DNA of 64,000 nucleotides from Longimicrobium sp. (GTDB lineage: Bacteria; Gemmatimonadota; Gemmatimonadetes; Longimicrobiales; Longimicrobiaceae), in the NCBI GenBank assembly GCA_036389135.1, contig DASVQP010000068.1, positions 36,576 to 100,575 of the forward strand. Reading direction: 5' to 3'. Below are positions 45,760 through 52,714 of the stretch, piece by piece. Every line of letters begins with the position of its first letter. Position 1 is the stretch's first letter. The notes under the pieces are model-generated. The model was not told the origin of the DNA. It was given only the letters and a program-made list of their open reading frames with translations, and did no database searches. The translations under genes and the position numbers were made by a program.

Positions 45760-46656
45760 ATGCAAAAGACGGCTAGGGCACTACTGGTATCGGTGTGTGT
45801 GTGCGCCACCACAAGTGGGTGCTACGGGGTTCGCAGCGCCATCGGCAACACGATCGCTGGGGCTGGAAATCGAGCCGAGTTTCGCGGTACTGCTGGCGCT
45901 GGGTTCGCGGGAGTGAGGTTGTTTGAGGTGCTTGAGCTCCCGGTCGGAACTGGGGAGGCAGATGCGCCGGATTCAGTGGATCTGATTGCGAACAGGAGAG
46001 TCTCGTGGCGTCCGGCAATCTCCACAGGCCTTCAAGTGATGTTCTACTCACTCACCGAATCGCAGGCCGGCGCCGGCCTGGGAACGCACATTGTTTTCGT
46101 TCCTGACGCTGGCGGCCGCACGAGCCCGTTCCCATCGATAACGGCTCACTTCGGGAATCCCAGTCATCAGGTCTTCATCGGGGGGTTATTCATGCCCTCA
46201 GATAGGGTGCGTTTTCCCAACGGGGGGGATCGGTATCGGATGGAGCGCCCAGCGAACAATGCATTCCCAGATTTCGTCTTGGAGAATAACCGCGCATGGC
46301 ATTACAAGCGCCCAACGTTATACATGGGGATCGAGATCGCTGGCGGACGCATCAGCGAGCGTGACGCCGAGCTGGCCGCCGAGGCAGAAAACCGCTCGGC
46401 AGCCATGTCGATCGAGATTGCCGGATCCCTCACCGTCGAGGTAGACAAGATCGATCAGCTCGCGCCCCGTGTGCTCGACAAGGACAAGGAGACCGTATCG
46501 GCCCGGATTACGTACGGGAGCAGTGACCCATCGGTGGTCACCGTCACGTCCGAGGGGATCGTGCGGGGGGTTAAGCCAGGAACCGCCACCATCACCGTGA
46601 ACGCAGCGGGCTTGACTCGACAGGTAACCGTTGTTGTGAAAGCAGCGGGCCCATAA
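45760..46656 (+). CDS. Lipoprotein with C-terminal Big_2 domain
   Basis: 298 residues. The N-terminus MQKTARALLVSVCVCATTSG is a signal peptide, with a Cys (TSGC) that fits a loose lipobox. The middle (about 30-200) is strand-rich (SITAHFGNPSHQVFIGGLFM, RPTLYMGIEIAG) and not recognised. Residues about 215-296 form a bacterial Ig-like group 2 domain (SARITYGSSDPSVVTVTSEG then GIVRGVKPGTATITVNAAG). Probably surface or periplasmic. Confidence 0.75.
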   Translation: MQKTARALLVSVCVCATTSGCYGVRSAIGNTIAGAGNRAEFRGTAGAGFAGVRLFEVLELPVGTGEADAPDSVDLIANRRVSWRPAISTGLQVMFYSLTESQAGAGLGTHIVFVPDAGGRTSPFPSITAHFGNPSHQVFIGGLFMPSDRVRFPNGGDRYRMERPANNAFPDFVLENNRAWHYKRPTLYMGIEIAGGRISERDAELAAEAENRSAAMSIEIAGSLTVEVDKIDQLAPRVLDKDKETVSARITYGSSDPSVVTVTSEGIVRGVKPGTATITVNAAGLTRQVTVVVKAAGP

Positions 46657-46793
46657 TCGACGGGAGGAAGTCGCGCTCGGCGGTGAGCGGCGCTGCCAGG
46701 TGGTGAAGGGCCCACGCGGTGTCGCTGATCTGCGGCGCGGATGTTGCAAGCTGTTACAACGCAACAGCTTATCCCTTCATCCGGGAGGTCGTC

Positions 46794-47024
46794 ATGTCAG
46801 ACACGCAGCAGGATCATCAGCAGGCGTACGGCGAAGGTCTTGCGGATGCGGAGGCCGGCAAGGAGGACCGTACTCAGTCGGGCAGCGGGGTTGCCGAAAC
46901 TTTGGTGGATGCGGCCAGCGGCGGCATGATCAGCCTGCTTGACGCCGTGACGCCGTCCCACGACTCCTCAACGGAGGATCAGTCCTACCAAGCTGGCTAC
47001 CGCGACGGGGAACAGAACGACTGA
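46794..47024 (+). CDS. Small acidic protein, unknown
   Basis: 76 residues from the ATG at 46794, which has GGGAGG 5-8 bases upstream. An in-frame ATG at 46719 lacks such a site. It holds two short Y-x(2-3)-G-x-x-D/A motifs (AYGEGLADAEAG and YQAGYRDGEQND) at its ends and a hydrophobic middle (GGMISLLDAV). A GCTGTT-7-AACAGC inverted repeat lies upstream (46751-46769) and a strong hairpin follows. No family recognised. Confidence 0.6.
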   Translation: MSDTQQDHQQAYGEGLADAEAGKEDRTQSGSGVAETLVDAASGGMISLLDAVTPSHDSSTEDQSYQAGYRDGEQND

Positions 47025-47050
47025 ACCTGTCGGGCTGATTTGGAACGAAC

Positions 47051-47082
47051 GGTCCCGGCGAGCCGACTGGCTCGCCGGGACC
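47051..47082 (+). terminator. Hairpin after the small acidic gene
   Basis: GGTCCCGGCGAGCC (47051-47064) pairs perfectly with 47069-47082, loop GACT; GCGTTATTACTT follows, with few Ts. Confidence 0.65.
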
Positions 47083-47424
47083 GGCGCGTTATTACTTCGG
47101 AGGGGGGTAAGTCCCACATTTCAGCGCGTAATCGACCCTCGAACAGCAGTATTCTCGCTCCGACGATTTCTTCAACAGCCTTCTAGATGTGGCAGAACAA
47201 TGGTCCTCCCACATGAGTGGAGTGTCTCTCTCCGTTATTCAGGAGTTCCCTCAGTTCTCCGAGGCGATGCCTCGGCACAGGAGTGCGTCGTGAACGCGAT
47301 TCGCGCCACGCGGGGCGCCCATTCGGGCGGCGCGCCAGAGTGGCTGCAAACCGCCGTCTGCACCACGACCCTCGAAAGGGTGTGCCCGCAACTTGGTTCG
47401 GATTCCCCTCACTGGAGGTGAACT

Positions 47425-47742
47425 ATGTCTGTAGCTTCTCCGCCGGACGCTGCTGCTGCCCGCTCGCACGACTCACAGACGGCCGCAGCCCAGCGCAATT
47501 TTCGCGTGATGATCACCCCTGAGTTCCCTGTAGATCATCAACCCTTCAGCGGCCCGAGGCCGCCGCAATGTCGTGCTCCAGCGCGTCGATCAAGAGCGGG
47601 GCGCTATTCGCGGCGTGTCCAGTGCTTTCCGCAACCTCGCAAGCGCGTCGGGCGAGCGCGAGCGCTATACCCCACTCCCCGGCCAGACGTAGGTCGTTGG
47701 CGGCATTCTCTAGCGCCCGGATGTGCGACGGCGGGCCATTGA
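47425..47742 (+). other. Orphan start with a strong ribosome-binding site
   Basis: GGAGGTGA lies just before an ATG at 47425. The first about 40 codons (MSVASPPDAAAARSHDSQTA onward to ITPEFPVDH) look natural, but after about 47545 the frame runs antisense through the end of the minus-strand nuclease gene and becomes Arg/Pro-rich. This may be a 5' gene fragment left by rearrangement. The gap 47083-47424 shows nothing else. Confidence 0.35.
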
Positions 47743-49018
47743 GCACCGCAATGCGGATGGCAGCTTCGTGAGCTGCCTGTATGCGGTGCTGAGCGGCGGA
47801 GAGTTCGTCCCGATTGCTGTCACCGAGATTGACCATCAGCCGCCGCGGCGTGAGCATGTATGCTTCGATCGCACCCACCATCGCGTACGTCCAGTACATC
47901 GCGTCCAGGTTGTAGGCACCGCCGCTGTGGACCAGGCGGAGTGCCTCATTGATTTCGCGCTCCACCCGGGCCGAAAGCATCCGCATGTGCTGAAGCCGCG
48001 GTGCCCAGTCACTCTCATCGTACAGGGGCAGCCCAGTCCGCCGTGCAGCGAGGATACTCACGGTTTGGTCCAAGTCGATCCCCGACGCATCCACGGCAAG
48101 GTGTCGGGCGAGCAGCGCGCGGAGTGCTGCCTCCTCGGCTCGCATGCCCATCTGCTGGGCAACTTTGATCCCGCTTTCACAAACCTCCGCTCCGCGTCGG
48201 GGGTTGTGCTTGCGCAGCCAGTACCCCTGCTCCACGATAGCCGCCGCAACCAAGACCCGCCCGTCATCGGCTTCCGCCCGCGCGAGCGCAAGTTGCGCCA
48301 ACCCCGCGTCGCCATCGTCGCAGGCCAGTGCCTCTTCCGCGGCACCGACTGCGGGCGACTCCACACCACGGAGCAGGAACCGGTCATATGTGCGCCCCCG
48401 CGGCTCGGACTCTCCAGCGGGACCGGACTCGGAGGCACCCGCGTCGGCCGGAGCAATCGGCGGATCGGTTCCGGCCGCGTTCCCCGCCAGCCGCGTCAGC
48501 GCCTCCTCGATGGATGCGATCTGCGGCGCGAGGCGCGGAAGGGCTATCGCGGGGAATTGTTCCAGCACGTAAGGGTGCCGCCCCAGGAGGGTCTCAAGTG
48601 ACTCACCCGCTATGCAGATTCCATCTGTGAAGCCGGCGGTCTTTGCTTCGTCCCGGACGAGCCGCTGCAGCGGTTCGCGCAGGGTGCTGGGTGTCACGAA
48701 AGCGAAGACCTGAACCGGATAGGCGCCCTCGTCACGCAGGGCAACTGCCTTGCGCAGGTCGCTGCGGATTTTCCTGATGATCCGATCCCGCTCGACCTCC
48801 AGACGTTCAGGCTTCGTGGGGCAGTAAACGGCGTGCAACTCGCCGTTCGATCGGTCGAAGCCGTCGAGGCCACCGTCCCCGCCGGCGTCGTCGACCACCT
48901 GGTAGTTGCTTACGCCCCGCTCTGCGACCATAAGCGCACGGACCATCGCCTGAAAAAGTGCGGGGTCACGGATTTCCCTGATCTGCATTCGTCCTCGCAA
49001 CGGGTAGGGCGCGTGCAC
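47546..49018 (-). CDS. Restriction-endonuclease-like protein with helical repeat C-terminus
   Basis: 490 residues. The N-terminal 120 residues resemble a PD-(D/E)XK nuclease: GVSNYQVVDDAGGDGGLDGF, then ELHAVYCPTKPERLEVERDR, where a D ... C/Q-x-x-K layout is expected. The remainder is alpha-helical and TPR-like (about 230-480). A GTG at 49018 has AGGAGAGG 5 bp upstream and is my choice; an ATG at 48988 is possible. It is the last gene of a minus-strand group with the Mrr-like gene and probably acts in DNA defence. Confidence 0.7.
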   Translation of the reverse strand: MHAPYPLRGRMQIREIRDPALFQAMVRALMVAERGVSNYQVVDDAGGDGGLDGFDRSNGELHAVYCPTKPERLEVERDRIIRKIRSDLRKAVALRDEGAYPVQVFAFVTPSTLREPLQRLVRDEAKTAGFTDGICIAGESLETLLGRHPYVLEQFPAIALPRLAPQIASIEEALTRLAGNAAGTDPPIAPADAGASESGPAGESEPRGRTYDRFLLRGVESPAVGAAEEALACDDGDAGLAQLALARAEADDGRVLVAAAIVEQGYWLRKHNPRRGAEVCESGIKVAQQMGMRAEEAALRALLARHLAVDASGIDLDQTVSILAARRTGLPLYDESDWAPRLQHMRMLSARVEREINEALRLVHSGGAYNLDAMYWTYAMVGAIEAYMLTPRRLMVNLGDSNRDELSAAQHRIQAAHEAAIRIAVLNGPPSHIRALENAANDLRLAGEWGIALALARRACEVAESTGHAANSAPLLIDALEHDIAAASGR

Positions 49019-49223
49019 GTCGCCTCTCCTGCTGGTTGAGCCCCGCGGACAGGAGAGGGATGCTGTCGTGCTTGCGACAGCATCGCACGATGGTCGCCTG
49101 CTCCCGTCCCTTCCTGTTGAAATCCCGATGGGCGCTATGTAGTCGATCCACAGCCAGCGGATCCAGCCGCCAGGAGAATCCGCACGAGCACTGGGCCTCG
49201 CACGTCAGCTGCGCGACGCCCAT
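48966..49223 (-). CDS. Small Cys/His-rich protein between two nucleases
   Basis: 85 residues. The ATG overlaps the Mrr-like gene's stop (TGATG), so translation can be coupled. Residues CEAQCSCGFSWRLDPLAVDR then LHSAHRD give a C-x-C ... H-x-x-H layout that could bind zinc. Its 3' end overlaps the next gene by 53 bp. A 10-bp stem hairpin (GATGCTGTCG, 49059-49084) lies inside it. Real gene status is uncertain. Confidence 0.4.
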   Translation of the reverse strand: MGVAQLTCEAQCSCGFSWRLDPLAVDRLHSAHRDFNRKGREQATIVRCCRKHDSIPLLSAGLNQQERRRARALPVARTNADQGNP

Positions 49224-50665
49224 CAGAGTGGCGCCGGTGCATCGACAACGCGCACGACATCGCTGAACCAGCCGATGATGTCAGGATGTGCCTGCAGCTT
49301 TTCCTCGATCTCCGTCCGTGTCCACCAGTCTATCCAGAACCTACCGCGCCTGCGCAGGTGGTCCAAGTGGTCAAACAACCCAGACGTGATCGTTGAAGAA
49401 ACCGCCAACAGGTAGCCATTGGCATCGTGGTGCTCCAATAGGTCGCGGATATCCCGCACCCGTGACTTGTCGACCGGCCGGCGATAAGCCTTGCATTGGA
49501 CAATGACGCGGCGTTCACGGCTGGGCGTCTCATCCAACGAGAGCGCCTCACCTGGGAGAGGCGGAGTCGTCCACGTCGCGAGGAGGTCGCGACCCCCATC
49601 CCGGTCTTTGCTACTTCCGACCTTCCTGACCCAAAGAACGGAGGGTTCCCGCCTTACGAGTTCCATGATCAACAGTTCGAACCGTTCATCATCGATCGAC
49701 TCGCTCCAGCGAAAATGCTGTGCTGGATAGAGGCTTGTGATCGTTTCTCTGTACGTCTCCCGGATGCGCGCGCGTTCGCGCTCAAAGCGCTTGCGCCCCG
49801 ACTCGCATAGCAGCGTTACGAAGTGGTGTCGGCCTACCGCCACGAGTCGGTTTTCGAGAGGGACCAACAGCACTTCGGATGGCCGCGTAGTCGGCTCGCA
49901 AGCCCTCATCACGCGATGGAGGTTACGCACATCTTTGTGCCCGACTGCATGGCTTGACAGCTCCGACAGGAAGAACGTTTGGCTCGGCCCCTGGAGCGTC
50001 GTCCACCGCTGTTTTGCGGTGAGTGCGTTTCGCGTGCACTCGGCGAGCCCGGGTACGCGCAAGACGGTTACCGAAGGGCGTACACTCCGAAAATGGCGCC
50101 ATGGAGGGTTCACCCGGTGCATCCACTGACTTTCCAACTTAGCGCTTTCTTTAGGTAGTGCGCCCAGGATCTGGCTGGCCCACTCATCCACGGGCGTCGG
50201 TCCGGTCGCCTCCTCCTCGGCACGCTCACTCAGCGCGGGTAACCAGTCGGTGTGCGTGATGAACCATCTCGCGAATGCAGGTAAGCTGGAGAGCGCATCC
50301 TTGATCACGCCGGCTCCCGATTCATCCGCCGGAAGGCTGAAGCCATCCGGCTGCCCGAGCGTTATGTACCGCGAGTACAGCTCGGTATCGATCCCGGTGA
50401 TCGGGTGCACCTCATCCCAAAGGGCGCAGGAGATTCCGTTCCGGATGCGTAGGAATACGGCGAACAGCGTCGACAACCCATCGTGCAGATCGGTGCGTTC
50501 GTTAGGGTAGGCACTCCAACCGTCCGTGCGCACCCGGAACATGAGCCCGAGGGTCTCACCCTCCTCCGCGGCCTCCCAGATCGGCTCGATCTCAGAGGGC
50601 CGCTGTTCGAGGCTCTGGTAGTGGTCTGCCAGGTCTGCTAAAACCCGCTTTGCGGGTGTCGACAT
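49223..50665 (-). CDS. Mrr-like restriction endonuclease
   Basis: 480 residues. The C-terminal 140 residues carry an Mrr-type catalytic domain: VRKVGSSKDRDGGRDLLATW, RRVIVQCKAYRRPVDKSRVR (the Q-x-K pair) and NGYLLAVSSTITSGLFDHLD. The N-terminal 320 residues are not recognised and may sense a target. It is the first gene of the minus-strand nuclease group. Mrr-type enzymes cut modified or foreign DNA. Confidence 0.82.
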   Translation of the reverse strand: MSTPAKRVLADLADHYQSLEQRPSEIEPIWEAAEEGETLGLMFRVRTDGWSAYPNERTDLHDGLSTLFAVFLRIRNGISCALWDEVHPITGIDTELYSRYITLGQPDGFSLPADESGAGVIKDALSSLPAFARWFITHTDWLPALSERAEEEATGPTPVDEWASQILGALPKESAKLESQWMHRVNPPWRHFRSVRPSVTVLRVPGLAECTRNALTAKQRWTTLQGPSQTFFLSELSSHAVGHKDVRNLHRVMRACEPTTRPSEVLLVPLENRLVAVGRHHFVTLLCESGRKRFERERARIRETYRETITSLYPAQHFRWSESIDDERFELLIMELVRREPSVLWVRKVGSSKDRDGGRDLLATWTTPPLPGEALSLDETPSRERRVIVQCKAYRRPVDKSRVRDIRDLLEHHDANGYLLAVSSTITSGLFDHLDHLRRRGRFWIDWWTRTEIEEKLQAHPDIIGWFSDVVRVVDAPAPL

Positions 50666-51063
50666 AAGGGAGTGCGTCTGGAGGTGCCTGGAGTTGCAGC
50701 CGGGGCTCTGGATGCGATGGGAGCCTCCTCGTCTCCGGCCGCAACGGTCTACAGGTGAACAGCCGCGCGGGACACCATTCCAGCGGCACGCGCTCGGATC
50801 GGGCGACTCGGTACGCGTAGACGGCCTTGTCGCTCTCGCGTTGGGTGTGCGCGCGACGAGCAGTCCGCGGGGGCTCTCTGGCGCCTCTATGGTGGGGGCG
50901 AGCCTGCTGATCGCGTGGTGCCGCGCGGCGATGACTCAGCGAGGTGGAACCGCGTTGCCGGTCGCCCAGGCATGCCTGCGGCATGCAGCCCATCCGGTTC
51001 TCAGGGCGGGAGCGGGTTATTTTAGAATAACGGGTCATCCCGTGAGCGGGTACCGGCGAACCT
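50666..51063. other. Gap upstream of the Mrr-like gene, with two palindromes
   Basis: About 400 bp without a convincing gene. GTTATT-TTAG-AATAAC (51016-51031) and ACGGG-TCAT-CCCGT (51030-51043) are perfect short palindromes placed end to end, just after the HEPN gene's stop. They may terminate that gene or be operator sites. Confidence 0.45.
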
Positions 51064-51831
51064 TTAGTGCGCATAACGTTCGATGACCAAATAATTCTCG
51101 ACTACATGCGTGTCCAGCCGCAGCGAGAGCTCACGAAAGAAGTTGCTTGCATCGACCGCCTTACGTAGATCATGACCGAGCACCCGACCATGTGCGATCC
51201 CGTTGCGCTGGTCGCGGATCGTATGGAACCGGTCATGTTCAGCTTGTGAGACTGGATAAGTAAGTAGGTCCGCCATGAGATCGGGAATGTGAACGGATTT
51301 CCAACGTTTGCGTTGGGCCACGACCTGTCTCAGGCCAAATAGCATGAGTCGCTGAGACGGCCAGAGGACAGGCTCGTTTCGGAGAGCTGCCACGTGCTTT
51401 CTGTATTGATCTGCACGCCCAGGGTTGTGGTTCATACGCAGCAGGGCAAGCGCTCGATCAGCTTCCGGTGACCGAGCACGCGGTGAGAACTGCTTGCGGA
51501 TGGCCCGTTCGACACCCTCCTCTCCCCCGTGAAACTGGAGAACCTCGTCAATGAGTGAAAAGAAGTACGCTTCGAAGTAGGAGAATATCGACAGTAGCAA
51601 AGTCGCACCGAGCACGGTTGGATATTCCTTCAGTGTTCGTTTCTCGGTCGAGTATGGCTCGCGCGATGCTCGAAATGACGGGTTCGTCGCAAGGTATGCT
51701 CGAGAATCGAGTTCGTGGGCGGCGAGGGCGTGTGCTAGTTGCGGTGCTGCCGTTGTGACGAGGACCGCGAAGTCAAGCATCTGCTGCGATTGGCTACGCC
51801 ACACCACGTAAGCATTGCTGTGTCTGAGCAT
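51064..51831 (-). CDS. HEPN-domain protein
   Basis: 255 residues, all-helical. The motif RNGIAHGR near residue 209 fits the HEPN R-x(4-6)-H active site of metal-independent RNases found in defence and toxin systems. An earlier helix, LGATLLLSIFSYFEAYFFSLIDEVL, matches the first helix of RiboL-PSP-HEPN-like proteins. GGAG lies 5-8 bases before the ATG. No partner antitoxin is adjacent. Confidence 0.7.
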   Translation of the reverse strand: MLRHSNAYVVWRSQSQQMLDFAVLVTTAAPQLAHALAAHELDSRAYLATNPSFRASREPYSTEKRTLKEYPTVLGATLLLSIFSYFEAYFFSLIDEVLQFHGGEEGVERAIRKQFSPRARSPEADRALALLRMNHNPGRADQYRKHVAALRNEPVLWPSQRLMLFGLRQVVAQRKRWKSVHIPDLMADLLTYPVSQAEHDRFHTIRDQRNGIAHGRVLGHDLRKAVDASNFFRELSLRLDTHVVENYLVIERYAH

Positions 51832-52014
51832 CCGATCTCCATATGTTGCCTGAGCTATGGAATGGGCGGAGTTGCTATTGTACTTAGCACAAAGATAGTC
51901 GAGCGTAAAGATGCGCCTCGTGCAGCGACCATGGTCCGAGTGGTCCCGATCTACCGATTCTTGGAAGTCATGGTTTCTGGCCCGGTGCGAAAGTGAGGGG
52001 GCGTGTCTATCTAA

Positions 52015-52165
52015 TAGGAGTTACGCAGTTGGCTAAGATCGCAGGCGCTGCCTGGGCTCGCTAAGGCACCTGTATTCACGCTCGAAAACCGACTTTGCGG
52101 CGGTTTCCCGCGGTCCCGCTCGCTGAACGGCATTCCGCAGGCGAGATCCAACTGCGTAACTCCTA
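52015..52165. mobile_element. 151-bp MITE
   Basis: Perfect 18-bp terminal inverted repeats TAGGAGTTACGCAGTTGG (52015-52032) and its complement (52148-52165), flanked on both sides by the direct repeat TCTAA (52010-52014 and 52166-52170). No open frame inside. The ends resemble those of IS4-like transposons from memory, which would be the likely source of transposase. Confidence 0.85.
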
Positions 52166-52335
52166 TCTAAGTCCAAGAGCGCGCGGCCCCTGTGGGTCGA
52201 TGGACGATGCGGATCGACGTTCGTGTTGCGCGCGCCCGACCCCACTCGCCGCGCCGTGTCTACAGGTGTAGCACGACAGCGACGATCTCGGAAGGCCTGG
52301 GAGCGCACCGCCAACCCCGGCCGGAAACAAAACCC

Positions 52336-52359
52336 TTGACTTGCGCGATGGATCGCGCA
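52336..52359 (+). promoter_or_regulatory. TTGACT box with embedded palindrome
   Basis: TTGACT (52336-52341) is followed at once by the perfect palindrome TGCGCGATGGATCGCGCA (52342-52359). The palindrome fills the spacer where a -10 box would follow, as in promoters controlled by a repressor or a MerR-like regulator. The -10 region (AGAAAG) is poor. Confidence 0.4.
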
Positions 52360-52500
52360 GAAAGTGGGAGCCGCCCCGGTTTATGGAGGCCGCACTGGTC
52401 TCCCGCGAGCGTGGATTCACACGCCGGCTGCTCCCGCCCCACCCGAGCTTCCCCGCTACAGGACGGTCTCATCCGCCAACAGCCCGAGCCGGAGCCCACC

Positions 52501-52710
52501 ATGCGAGTCAGAAACCGATGGTGCTGGGTTGCAGCCGCTCTTGCCCTCTACGTCCCATCGTCCGCCGTAGGGCAGATGAAGGCTGACGTGATCAGCGTCG
52601 AACAGGCCGAGTCGAGCTTGCTCGAGCTCTCCGACGCGGCTGTCCTCCTTCCCCTGCTGCTCACACTCTGTTCGTTATCACCCTCGTTTCCTCACCTCCA
52701 TCCGGGATAA
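52501..52710 (+). CDS. Small secreted peptide, unknown
   Basis: 69 residues: signal peptide MRVRNRWCWVAAALALYVPS with cleavage near SSAVGQ, then an acidic segment and a Leu-rich stretch (LLPLLLTLCSLSPSFPHL). GGAG lies 7 bp upstream. It is 4 bp from the next gene. It may be a real small gene or a broken remnant of a larger one. Confidence 0.4.
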   Translation: MRVRNRWCWVAAALALYVPSSAVGQMKADVISVEQAESSLLELSDAAVLLPLLLTLCSLSPSFPHLHPG

Positions 52711-52714
52711 CTCC

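Noticed and set aside
50592..51074. 160-codon minus-strand frame upstream of the Mrr-like gene
   Set aside because: Arg/Pro-rich composition, no ribosome-binding site and overlap with both neighbours.
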